Part shown: one piece after another, positions 9,026 to 17,284 of the stretch
How positions within the stretch are numbered: the first letter of the stretch is position 1
Layout: each line of letters begins with the position of its first letter
Origin: UBA1038 sp964481445
GTDB lineage: Bacteria; Bacillota; Clostridia; Christensenellales; Aristaeellaceae
Assembly (NCBI GenBank): GCA_964481445.1
Contig: CAYZTQ010000002.1
Location: forward strand, 1-64,000
Length of the DNA stretch: 64,000 nt
Reading direction: 5' to 3'
The notes under the pieces: model-generated
Database searches by the model: none
Told to the model about the DNA's origin: nothing
What the model saw: only the letters and a program-made list of their open reading frames with translations
Position numbers and translations under genes: made by a program

Positions 9026-9482
9026 GGTGAACCGTCAAACTGGTGCGAATTTCGAGCGTAGATGAAGTAGCTGTCTGTACCAGTTTGTCATAGGTTTCAA
9101 GATCGTCATACAGAGCGGTGAATGCCTCCTGCGGCACGAGCCTGCCCTTTTCTCCGTTTACCATAATGTTCATCTGATTATACTGATCGATGCTGTACAC
9201 ATACTGGCGCACCATAGCCAGCCTTGCAGCGGAATTGGCCTGCACGCTGCCGGTCAGGCGGTTGGCCTGCTCAATCGCATCGATGACCGCACTGTGTATT
9301 CTCCTTTGAAACTGCAGTTCCATAGCAGTGCGGTAGGACGCGGCGCGCCCATACGCAATAGAAAGAACGATGACCGCGACAATCAAGGCAGCGATAACCG
9401 AATATAAAATGGTCTGACGCGTTCTGCTGCCGAGCACTATCGCAGAATGTCCCGATTTCGTGTACTTTTCAATACCCGCCAT
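8994..9482 (-). CDS. Unknown protein with one N-terminal membrane segment
   Basis: A 162-residue protein that I do not recognise. A short cytoplasmic N-terminus is followed by one hydrophobic segment (about 26-46, SVIAALIVAVIVLSIAYG). A soluble, mostly helical domain of about 115 residues lies outside, with no cysteines and no obvious catalytic motif. The start ATG at 9482 is favoured over an upstream in-frame ATG because GGAGGGG lies 6 nt before it. The helical outside domain after a single anchor loosely recalls the N-terminal part of YpeB-like spore proteins, but the similarity is weak and I assign no function. It converges on ispE with a 32-nt overlap. Confidence 0.6.
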   Translation of the reverse strand: MAGIEKYTKSGHSAIVLGSRTRQTILYSVIAALIVAVIVLSIAYGRAASYRTAMELQFQRRIHSAVIDAIEQANRLTGSVQANSAARLAMVRQYVYSIDQYNQMNIMVNGEKGRLVPQEAFTALYDDLETYDKLVQTATSSTLEIRTSLTVHLTALQQSLAF

Positions 9483-9629
9483 ACATTTCCCCTCCGGAAG
9501 ACTTCGGTCTGTTTTTGATAAATAAACCAAAGTTTGTTCTGCTGATTTCATGATTACAATACCATACTCGCCTTCGTTCGTAAACATCCGCGCGTTTTAC
9601 AGTTTGTTCACGGGAAGAAGAGATATCTG

Positions 9630-9638
9630 TGCTATACT
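9630..9638 (+). promoter_or_regulatory. Possible extended -10 promoter of the Gld-like ABC operon
   Basis: TGC followed by TATACT (9633-9638) forms an extended -10. No good -35 is found at the usual distance; TTGTTC at 9604-9609 is 23 bp away. The first gene's CGGAGG ribosome site follows at 9645-9650. The rest of the 178-nt intergenic stretch shows nothing else clear. Confidence 0.45.
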
Positions 9639-9660
9639 TTGATTCGGAGGACGTTCTACA

Positions 9661-10599
9661 ATGATTCTCGCAGATCATGTCTCGAAGAAATTTGGTGCAA
9701 CCCTTGCTCTGAAGGATATCACCTTTTCCGTTGAGCAGGGGCAGGTGGTCGGCTTGCTTGGTCAAAATGGGGCTGGCAAGTCTACTTTATTGAATATACT
9801 TTCGGGCTATCTCCCCACAACAAGCGGTCGTGTGCTGCTGAGCGGTCACGATATGTTGACAAATCCGCTGAAAGCAAAAGCCTCCCTGGGATACCTGCCC
9901 GAAAATCCTCCGCTTTATCCTGAAATGACAGTATTTGAATACTTAAAATTCTGCTGTAATCTTAAAAGGGTAGAAAAGAAGGATCAGAAAGAGCATATCG
10001 AAGAGATTCTTGAAACGACCGGGTTGAATCAAATGCGCAATCGCCTGATTGGCAACCTGAGCAAAGGTTACAGACAGCGTACCGGCCTTGCGCAGGCTCT
10101 GTGCGGTACGCCGCATATTCTTTTGCTGGATGAGCCCACCTCCGGGTTTGATCCCACGCAGGTGGTCGAATTTAGAAAAACCATCTCTTCTTTATCCAAG
10201 AAGCATACCATCATCTTCTCCTCTCATATTCTCAGTGAAGTTCAGTCTGTCTGCCAAAGGATACTGATTTTACATCAGGGCAGATTGGTTCTTGATACCG
10301 ATATCAGCCATCCCAGCGAAAAGGAGAAGGTCTTTTTTCTTCGTATTGCGTCGGGCAGCGGGAAAATACTTCCCGCTATACGTACCCTTTCTTCGGTCAG
10401 GCGGGCAAAGCTATTATCAGACGAGGAGAATTGCTGCGCGATGCAGATCACTTCAACCCCTGAGATGAGCTTTGAAAAAGAGCTGTTTGCACTTCTCAGC
10501 GGCTTGCAGACTCCCATCCTGGAATTAACCCCGCTTCACGATCGTGTTGAGGATGTATTTATGCGGTTCACTGCTTCGGGTGAAGGTGCGGAGACGTAA
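9661..10599 (+). CDS. ABC transporter ATP-binding protein, GldA-like
   Basis: A 312-residue ATPase of an ABC-2 type exporter. It carries Walker A GQNGAGKST, the Q-loop region, the signature LSKGYRQRTGLAQAL, Walker B ILLLDEPTSGFDP and the switch histidine in FSSHILSEVQ. The C-terminal 80 residues form the accessory domain usual for exporters of this kind. CGGAGG precedes the ATG by 10 nt. The gene is followed after 2 nt by its permease and then by a GldG-like protein and a DUF4340 protein. This set is best known from gliding bacteria but is common in non-gliding Bacillota, where the substrate is unknown. Confidence 0.93.
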   Translation: MILADHVSKKFGATLALKDITFSVEQGQVVGLLGQNGAGKSTLLNILSGYLPTTSGRVLLSGHDMLTNPLKAKASLGYLPENPPLYPEMTVFEYLKFCCNLKRVEKKDQKEHIEEILETTGLNQMRNRLIGNLSKGYRQRTGLAQALCGTPHILLLDEPTSGFDPTQVVEFRKTISSLSKKHTIIFSSHILSEVQSVCQRILILHQGRLVLDTDISHPSEKEKVFFLRIASGSGKILPAIRTLSSVRRAKLLSDEENCCAMQITSTPEMSFEKELFALLSGLQTPILELTPLHDRVEDVFMRFTASGEGAET

Positions 10600-10601
10600 G
10601 G

Positions 10602-11315
10602 ATGAAAGCCATTTACCGCCGTGAATTATCCAGCTATTTTATGACCCCCGTCGGTTATATCTATTTAGGTATCTTTCTGGGGCTGGGAAGCCTTGTATTT
10701 GCCCTGAATAATCTATCAGTTCTAAGCAGTGATCTGTCACAGTTTTTTGCGATGATGAGTTATGTGTGGATGCTGCTTACGCCGATACTTGTCATGAGGC
10801 TGATTGCGGGAGAAAGAAAAAACCTGACCGACCAGTTGATTATTACCGCGCCGGTAAAAGAGCGTGATATTGTGCTTGGCAAGTATTGCGCCGCGGTATC
10901 CGTGCTGCTGATCAGCGTAGCGCTCAGTTTCGTCTTTCCCCTGCTGATTTTGCTGCAAAGCAGAGTATATCCTCTGGAGCTGATGACCCTGTATTTGGGT
11001 TTCACCCTTCAGGGCTGCGCTTTCATTGCGTTTGATCTCATGGTTTCCGCTTTTTTCAAAAACCCGATAACCGCAGCCATCAGCACTTTTGGCGTTAATC
11101 TGTTTCTCTGGCTAATGACCATTGCGACATCTTCTTCCTCTTCAGCCATAGTTCAGCAGCTGAATTCTTATTTCAGCCTCTATGACAGGTTTTCGCCATT
11201 CCTGATAGGACAACTGAGCTTTGCGAATATTCTATATTTTCTTGTCTTCTCACTGTCCTGTCTGTTTCTGACCACCCAGATATTTCATGCCCGCAGATGG
11301 GCAGAAACCATATGA
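10602..11315 (+). CDS. ABC-2 type permease, GldF-like
   Basis: A 237-residue integral membrane protein with about six hydrophobic segments. The N-terminal AIYRRELSSYFMTPVGYIYL is a hallmark of the GldF-type permease, and GERKNLTDQLIITAPVKERD is the conserved cytoplasmic loop. It partners the ATPase upstream. The stop overlaps the start of the GldG-like gene as ATGA (11312-11315), so the subunits should be made together. Confidence 0.9.
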   Translation: MKAIYRRELSSYFMTPVGYIYLGIFLGLGSLVFALNNLSVLSSDLSQFFAMMSYVWMLLTPILVMRLIAGERKNLTDQLIITAPVKERDIVLGKYCAAVSVLLISVALSFVFPLLILLQSRVYPLELMTLYLGFTLQGCAFIAFDLMVSAFFKNPITAAISTFGVNLFLWLMTIATSSSSSAIVQQLNSYFSLYDRFSPFLIGQLSFANILYFLVFSLSCLFLTTQIFHARRWAETI

Positions 11316-12757
11316 AGAAATTGTTTTTATCTGATAAAAGAAAACTTGGAAGCCTGTCTGTCGTCAGCATCGTTTTGGCGCTTGCCGCGGCCGCGGCTTT
11401 AGTCGCGGGTTTTGATGCCGTTGAAAAGCGCTTCGCGCTCAGGATAGATTGCTCCTATAACAGCATTACAACAAGCGGTCGGGAAACAGCGCGTATCCTG
11501 CGGGAGCTGGACAGCGATGTGCATGTATATGCCTTGTTTTCACCCGGCAAACAGGATAAAACCCTAATCTCTATTCTGGAAAGGTACGCGTCCGCCTCAA
11601 AGCACTTTACCTTCTCACTTGAAAACCTGACGCAGAATCCGGCCTTGATTCACAGCATCAGTTCAAGCATTGATGACGGCAGTGTTTCCAGCGACTGTCT
11701 GATTATCCATGGGTTGAAAAACGACCGAACCCGCATTCTCAATCTGGCGGATTATCTTTCCGAATCCTATGATCTGGAAAGCGGCAGATTCTATATTTCC
11801 GGTTTCAACTATGAGAAAAAGCTTTCAGAAGCTGTTTTATTCGTCACAGCGCCGGAAGTACCGGCTATCCAGGTGCTCAGCGGCCACGGTGAGCTGACAG
11901 AACAAAACTACGCCCCCATGAAAACGCTGCTTGAAGATTACAACTACTCAATGAAACCGGTAGACCTGCTCAAGGGCGATGTGCTTAATCCCTTGTCGCC
12001 CTTGATGATTCTCTCGCCGGTCAAAGACCTTTCAGCCGTGCAGCTTGAGAAAATCAACGCTTTTACCCGCGCGGGCGGTTCACTCTTTATTACCATGGAT
12101 TTTTCCTTGATGAATGAGCTGCCGAACTTTAAGGCTCTGTATCTGAACTACGGCTTTATCCCCAGAAAGGGTCTTGTTGTCGCAGCTCAGGAAGAAACCG
12201 AGAGTTACTACGATTCGCCCGCTGTGCTGATGCCTTACATGGAGATGTCTGAGCCGACCGCAGCTTTGATCGACCAGAAGCAGACAACGCTGATACTTGC
12301 CGGGGCAATGAGCTTTGAGGAGCCGCGGAAAAGCAGCAGCCTGCTGACAAACGGTGTGCTGCTGCGCAGCGGAAATGCCTATCTTCGGGATACAGAAGAT
12401 AACTCCAAAGATATTTCTCAAAAGGATACTGACCCCACCGGTACCTTTCCTCTGGCGCTGATCGGGGAACGCGTTTTTGAAGACGGAACGCATTCAAAGG
12501 CGTTCATTATCGGCAATTCCAGCCTGTTTACAGACAGCTGGCTGTATCAGAACACATACAGTGGTGAGTTTCTGCTGAAGCTTATCAGCTATCTGGGAAC
12601 TTCCTCCCCTGTCAGCCTGTCCATCCAGCCCAAAGCCGCCATCCGCCCGCCGCTTCAAATGACTATCCCTGCCTTTAATTACCTGGTGCTGATTCTGCTT
12701 CCGTTTTCCATTCTCATTCTTGCCATGGTGGTGCTGCTCCCGAGGAGAAGGCGCTGA
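11312..12757 (+). CDS. GldG-like auxiliary component of an ABC transporter
   Basis: A 481-residue protein with an N-terminal membrane anchor (about 14-34), a large extracytoplasmic domain and a second membrane segment close to the C-terminus (about 452-474) followed by an arginine-rich end. The opening of the outside domain (DCSYNSITTSGRETARIL) and the segment IQVLSGHGE match the GldG / ABC-associated family, related to IFT52-like sugar-binding folds. The start at 11312 is chosen over an upstream GTG because it gives an ATGA overlap with the permease. The role in transport is unknown; it probably shapes or gates the exporter outside. Confidence 0.85.
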   Translation: MKKLFLSDKRKLGSLSVVSIVLALAAAAALVAGFDAVEKRFALRIDCSYNSITTSGRETARILRELDSDVHVYALFSPGKQDKTLISILERYASASKHFTFSLENLTQNPALIHSISSSIDDGSVSSDCLIIHGLKNDRTRILNLADYLSESYDLESGRFYISGFNYEKKLSEAVLFVTAPEVPAIQVLSGHGELTEQNYAPMKTLLEDYNYSMKPVDLLKGDVLNPLSPLMILSPVKDLSAVQLEKINAFTRAGGSLFITMDFSLMNELPNFKALYLNYGFIPRKGLVVAAQEETESYYDSPAVLMPYMEMSEPTAALIDQKQTTLILAGAMSFEEPRKSSSLLTNGVLLRSGNAYLRDTEDNSKDISQKDTDPTGTFPLALIGERVFEDGTHSKAFIIGNSSLFTDSWLYQNTYSGEFLLKLISYLGTSSPVSLSIQPKAAIRPPLQMTIPAFNYLVLILLPFSILILAMVVLLPRRRR

Positions 12758-14247
12758 TGAAAGAAGTCTCAACCAAAGAAAGCAGACCGTCAAGCCGGGT
12801 TGGAATCATTCTTTTGATGATCGGCCTGTTGGGTTTCGGTTTTGCCATGTATTGGTTTTCAAGGCCCGCTCCGCTGCCGCCTCCGGAAGCGCTGCCGGAC
12901 ACCAGCGTCACCCTTTTTGAAGCTCAACCTGAGGCATTGCTTTCTTTCAGCATCAAACGCCCGGGCGAGGAAGCCTATACAGTACAGAAGTCAAATACTT
13001 CCTATCAGCTGGAAGGGTTCCCATATTATCAGCTGAATCTGGCAACGATTGATCACATGGCTGAAAGCCTCGTTTTTCTAAGCGCTGAAGATACGCTTGA
13101 GAGCAGCATCACTCAAAGCGACATGAAGCCGGAAGAATTTGGCCTTGGAAAGGCCGCGCTTGAAATAACAGCCCGCTTTACACAGAACCGGGAATATACG
13201 CTGCTGATAGGAGACCGTGTTCCCGGAGAGCCTCCCCGGGATTATGGCATGGTGAAAGGACAGGATGCTTTGTACGCGCTGAGCCCGAGCATCCGGGAGG
13301 AGTTTGATCACCCGAAAACCTGGCTGCATGCAGTGCCTTCCATCAACTTCTCGCCTGACCTGCTTGACTCCATCGCTTTCAAAAGCAAACAGGGAACACT
13401 GACCATTGAGCGCATTTTCAGCGATGTCTGGGCTATGAAAGCCCCTTATTCTTATCCCGTCTCAGCAGAAAGCGCCGCGAAGCTGAAGGATAAAATTTCC
13501 GGCATGCGCCTGGCCGGTTTTGTTGATTTAGCCAATCGGATGAACCTTGAAGATTACGGCCTGAAAGAGCCTGAAAGCAGCGTTGATTTCCGCCTTGCTC
13601 CCAGCCTGATTACAAAATACTCGGATGATTTTCAGACCTCGGAAAAACAAACAGTGGACGCCCAGCAGATTCACCTCGATTTTGGCAAAGAAATTGAAGG
13701 CGTCGGATATTACTGCCTGTATGATGGCGCTGTCTATCAGGTGACTTACCTGACCATGGGCTTTCTTCTTGAGGCAAAGGCGGAAGACTATTTGAGTTCC
13801 TTTCCCGTCAATATTCCGCTGAACCGGGTGAATGCCTTCAGCGTATCATCCGTAAATGATAACGGAAAAGCTTTGCGGGTAAGCCTTGTTGAGGCAATTC
13901 TGCCGAATAATCAGATTTCGCGCAACGAAAAAGGTGAGATGCTGTATCATTTCGCTTTCACTGATGAGCTGGGAAATGAAGTTGAAACCGAATCCGGGAT
14001 AGAACTGTATAAAGCGCTGATGGCCATCCGCTTCACGGGAGAGATTAGCCAGCCGGATACTATTCAAAAGCATGCTCCCCTGTTCAAAGTGAAGCTTAAA
14101 TTTGGAGATCATGAAAGAATAATAAAATTTTACCCCTATGACGCTTTGCACGCTGCCATCGAAATAGATGGAACCGTTCGGTCGTATACGGATATGTCGT
14201 ATCTTGATGCAGTCAGCCAGGCCTTTTCCCGTCTATCTGGAGAATGA
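12757..14247 (+). CDS. DUF4340 domain protein of the Gld-like ABC cassette
   Basis: A 496-residue protein with one N-terminal membrane segment (about 15-35), a proline-rich spacer and a long extracytoplasmic region made of repeated beta-rich modules. One motif pattern (EEFGLGKAALEITARF and NLEDYGLKEPESSVDF) recurs twice, as is typical for DUF4340. The GldG stop and this start share one base (TGATG), with GAGGAGAAGG upstream. DUF4340 proteins regularly accompany GldA/F/G sets, so it is probably a structural part of the same complex. The gene ends in a 15-nt overlap with convergent mnmA, with no terminator. Confidence 0.85.
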   Translation: MKEVSTKESRPSSRVGIILLMIGLLGFGFAMYWFSRPAPLPPPEALPDTSVTLFEAQPEALLSFSIKRPGEEAYTVQKSNTSYQLEGFPYYQLNLATIDHMAESLVFLSAEDTLESSITQSDMKPEEFGLGKAALEITARFTQNREYTLLIGDRVPGEPPRDYGMVKGQDALYALSPSIREEFDHPKTWLHAVPSINFSPDLLDSIAFKSKQGTLTIERIFSDVWAMKAPYSYPVSAESAAKLKDKISGMRLAGFVDLANRMNLEDYGLKEPESSVDFRLAPSLITKYSDDFQTSEKQTVDAQQIHLDFGKEIEGVGYYCLYDGAVYQVTYLTMGFLLEAKAEDYLSSFPVNIPLNRVNAFSVSSVNDNGKALRVSLVEAILPNNQISRNEKGEMLYHFAFTDELGNEVETESGIELYKALMAIRFTGEISQPDTIQKHAPLFKVKLKFGDHERIIKFYPYDALHAAIEIDGTVRSYTDMSYLDAVSQAFSRLSGE

Positions 14248-15300
14248 CTGAATGATGCCGCCTCCCAGACACTTTTCACCCCGGTAAAGCACAGCGCTTT
14301 GACCGGGCGTAACAGCGCGCTGCGGAACTTCAAACATCAGTTTCGCCTGTGTGCCGCTCCAAATCAGCCGAACCGGCTGATCCGGCTGGCGATAACGAAA
14401 CTTCGCCTGCAAGGCATTCTCTTCCCCTTCTTCGCAGGGCGGATGGCCAATCCAGCTCAGCTCTTCAAGAACTGCTGCCTTGGAATACAGAAGCGGATGA
14501 TCTTCCCCCTGCGCCACAATCAGCTCGTTTCGCGTCAGATCTTTTTCTACCACAAAATAGCTTCTGCCGTCGCCGTGTCCACCGATGCCAAGCCCTTTGC
14601 GCTGTCCAAGCGTATAATACATCAGGCCCTGATGCTCCCCCAGCACTTCCCCGTCTGCGCTGCGCATCAGGCCGGGCTGTGCCGGCAGATAGTTTTGCAG
14701 AAATGCCTTAAAATTCCTTTCCCCGATAAAACAAATGCCTGTGGAGTCTTTCTTTTTGCTGACAGGAAGTTTTAGAGAAGCCGCGATATCCCGCACCTGC
14801 GTTTTCAGCATGGATCCAACCGGAAACAACGCCTGCCGCAGCTGCCCGGACTTCAGCATATACAGAAAATAGCTTTGGTCTTTGGAAGGATCAGCGCCCT
14901 TGAAGAGTCTTCCATTCTCATCTGTCCGTACAAAGTGCCCGGTGGCAATCTTCTCGGCTCCCAGCTGCATGGCAAACTCAAGGAAAGACTTGAATTTTAT
15001 CTCCCGGTTGCAGAGCACATCGGGATTGGGCGTGCGCCCCTTGGCATATTCGTCCAGAAAAAGCCGAAATACCCGCTCATAATAATCTTTAGAGAAATTA
15101 ACAGCGTAATAAGGGATGCCGATGGCGTCACAGGTGGCGCGCACATCTGCCCAGTCGCTTTCGGCTGTACATACGCCATCTTCGCCATCTTCTTCCCAAT
15201 TGTTCATGAAGACGCCGATCACATCGCAGCCCTGTTGTTTCAAAAGAGCGGCGGAGACGGCAGAGTCCACTCCGCCCGACATGCCGACGACGACGCGCAT
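14233..15300 (-). CDS. mnmA: tRNA-specific 2-thiouridylase MnmA
   Basis: A 355-residue enzyme that thiolates U34 of the tRNAs for Lys, Glu and Gln, using sulfur passed from a cysteine desulfurase. The PP-loop GMSGGVDSAVSA is at residues 6-17. The catalytic cysteine pair is C in PDVLCNREIKF and the later C in STGICFIGERNF. The start ATG at 15300 overlaps the stop of the HAD-Tmk gene (ATGA); an 11-residue N-terminal extension is dropped because the family begins at MRVVVGMSGG. It is the last gene of the greA-lysS operon. Confidence 0.96.
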   Translation of the reverse strand: MRVVVGMSGGVDSAVSAALLKQQGCDVIGVFMNNWEEDGEDGVCTAESDWADVRATCDAIGIPYYAVNFSKDYYERVFRLFLDEYAKGRTPNPDVLCNREIKFKSFLEFAMQLGAEKIATGHFVRTDENGRLFKGADPSKDQSYFLYMLKSGQLRQALFPVGSMLKTQVRDIAASLKLPVSKKKDSTGICFIGERNFKAFLQNYLPAQPGLMRSADGEVLGEHQGLMYYTLGQRKGLGIGGHGDGRSYFVVEKDLTRNELIVAQGEDHPLLYSKAAVLEELSWIGHPPCEEGEENALQAKFRYRQPDQPVRLIWSGTQAKLMFEVPQRAVTPGQSAVLYRGEKCLGGGIIQSFSR

Positions 15301-16583
15301 CAGAGAAGCCCTGCTTCCGAAAGCCCGAAGCACACGAGCTGCAGCACACGGTCCGCAACTTCTTCCGGCGTTCCCGAGGCATCTACACGCTTTATCCGCT
15401 CCGGGTTATCCTTCAGCAGCTTGCGGTAGGCTTCGCCAACTCTCAGATGAAAGCTGTCTTCCAGCATTTCAATGCGATCTGTCTCGCCGGCGCGTTCACG
15501 GCGGCGCAGCGCCTCCTTGGCATCAATATCGAGCAAAACCGTCAGATTGGGGATACAGGTACCTATGGCAGGGGCGTTGATCCCCGCGACCAGCTCCATA
15601 CCCAATTGTCTGCCGGCACCCTGATAGGCGATGCTGGAATCCACATAGCGGTCGGAGAGAACAACTTTTCCCGCTTCAAGCGCGGGCTCGATCACATCGC
15701 GAACATGCTGCGCGCGGGCAGCCGCGTACAGCAGCGCTTCCGTCATATCCTGCATCCCGATGTTCGACCGATCCAGCAGGATGCTTCTGATTTTTTCGGC
15801 TACAAAGCTGCCGCCGGGTTCTCGTGTCTTGATAACGTCGAGGCCCAGAGACTGCAAAGCGCTGTAAAGCAGTTCGACTTGCGTAGATTTGCCGCAGCCG
15901 TCATTTCCTTCCAGAGAAATGAAATAGCCGGCTTTTTTGACAGGATTCACGCCCACAACAGTGCAAAGCTCCTCAGCTGTGCTGACAAGATAAGTGGGGT
16001 TTGCGGCCTCCAGCTCTTCTCTGCTGCCATAGCCCCAAAGCACCGCGACGCTGTCCATGCCGAGTTCTCTCGCGGCGAGGATATCGCTGGCGCGGTCGCC
16101 GACCATGACGCTCTTTCCTGAAAATCCATCGAGCGAACGAATAATCAAGTCTTTTTTTTCGGCAAAATGGTCGTTGTTCCCTGGCCCGGCAAGAACCTCA
16201 AAATAAGGAGCAAGAAAAAAAGCTTTCAGGATTTTTTCGCTGGCGTCAGCAGGTTTTCCTGTAGCAACACTCAAACGGATTCGGGCCGCGCGAAGCGCAG
16301 CCAGCAGATTCCGGATACCCGGATAAACCCTGTTCTCTCTACATCCCTTTATATGGTATCTTTCCCGGTAAGCCTGTGTAGCGCAGATCGCATCCTTTTC
16401 CGTCATGCCGCAGTATTCCATAAACGACTTCACCAGCGGAGGGCCAAGAAACCTGCGCAGCAACTTTTCCTCAGGTGCAGGGATCCCCATTTTTTCAAAG
16501 GAGTAATCAAGGCACCGCATGATACCAGGCGCTGAATCCGTCAAAGTACCATCCAGGTCAAACACAACCGCCTCGTATTTCAC
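15300..16583 (-). CDS. tmk: Fusion: HAD-family phosphatase + thymidylate kinase
   Basis: One 427-residue frame joins two enzymes. Residues 1 to about 210 form a HAD hydrolase of the PpaX/Gph type, with the nucleophile motif FDLDGTLTDS (D9, D11), VATGKP at about 107 and the metal site VGDRASD (D163). Residues about 217-427 are a complete dTMP kinase, with P-loop EGNDGCGKST (225-234), TREPGG (253-258) and DRYVDSS (311-317). The kinase makes dTDP for DNA synthesis. The phosphatase substrate is unknown and could be a nucleotide or phosphoglycolate. The GTG start overlaps the previous stop (GTGA). Codons run through the junction without a stop or start signal, so this looks like a true fusion. Confidence 0.92.
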   Translation of the reverse strand: MKYEAVVFDLDGTLTDSAPGIMRCLDYSFEKMGIPAPEEKLLRRFLGPPLVKSFMEYCGMTEKDAICATQAYRERYHIKGCRENRVYPGIRNLLAALRAARIRLSVATGKPADASEKILKAFFLAPYFEVLAGPGNNDHFAEKKDLIIRSLDGFSGKSVMVGDRASDILAARELGMDSVAVLWGYGSREELEAANPTYLVSTAEELCTVVGVNPVKKAGYFISLEGNDGCGKSTQVELLYSALQSLGLDVIKTREPGGSFVAEKIRSILLDRSNIGMQDMTEALLYAAARAQHVRDVIEPALEAGKVVLSDRYVDSSIAYQGAGRQLGMELVAGINAPAIGTCIPNLTVLLDIDAKEALRRRERAGETDRIEMLEDSFHLRVGEAYRKLLKDNPERIKRVDASGTPEEVADRVLQLVCFGLSEAGLL

Positions 16584-17281
16584 GGCTCCGTTCCCTCCCC
16601 GGGAATAAAATCGCGGAGATTGTCCGTCAGCAGGATATTCATAAACCTCAGCACATTCTCATCGTTGCCGTTAAAAGTAGTCATGGACAAATACAGGTCC
16701 TTCGTGTCAATGCCAAAATTTTCGGAAAGTGAGCCAACCTGAGACAGGGGGATCCCGTACAGCCTTCGCTGTGACACAGGCACCATCGTGTCTTTCGTTT
16801 CATCATATTCCTGTATGGCGACATAGCCTTCCGACAGATCAAGGGAGCCGGTATCAAGCCTGCCTTCTTCAATCGGAACGGAAAGATCCACAAAAACGCC
16901 CTGGGAGGCATATCGCTTGAAATCTTCCCCCTTGAGCAGATACAGATCACCCTCGCCTGCCGCCAGATAGGTTGAAAGCTGCTGAATCGCGTACATATCC
17001 TGCGCGCCGCCGACCATCAGAAGCGATGAACGGATCAGTTCCACCTCGGGCAGACGCTGCAAACGAATCTCTTCCAGAGCCTTATCCAGGGTCTCCTGAC
17101 TAACGACATAGCTTTGGATATACAAATCAATCCGCTTGTCCTCAGGCGGCCTGTAGGCAGTCATTGTATAAAGAAGATCTACGAGAAAAACCGAGGCAGC
17201 CACCAGCAGCGCATACTTCCATGCGCTGTACTGAAAGTGGTGCCTCAGCTTCGCGGCCGATATCGGCGTTCTGACAGACAT
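16580..17281 (-). CDS. Unknown membrane-anchored protein, weakly like a solute-binding fold
   Basis: A 233-residue protein that I cannot name. It has a cytoplasmic N-terminus, one membrane segment (about 24-43, YALLVAASVFLVDLLYTMTA) and an outside domain of about 185 residues. The stretch GDLYLLKGEDFKRYASQGVF followed by VDLS recalls the ligand-binding lobe of family-1 extracellular solute-binding proteins, but the domain is about half the usual size and no transporter genes are near. It starts 3 nt after lysS and overlaps the HAD-Tmk start, so it is firmly inside the greA-lysS operon. A link to DNA precursor or translation genes is not evident. Confidence 0.6.
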   Translation of the reverse strand: MSVRTPISAAKLRHHFQYSAWKYALLVAASVFLVDLLYTMTAYRPPEDKRIDLYIQSYVVSQETLDKALEEIRLQRLPEVELIRSSLLMVGGAQDMYAIQQLSTYLAAGEGDLYLLKGEDFKRYASQGVFVDLSVPIEEGRLDTGSLDLSEGYVAIQEYDETKDTMVPVSQRRLYGIPLSQVGSLSENFGIDTKDLYLSMTTFNGNDENVLRFMNILLTDNLRDFIPGEGTEP

Positions 17282-17284
17282 GGA

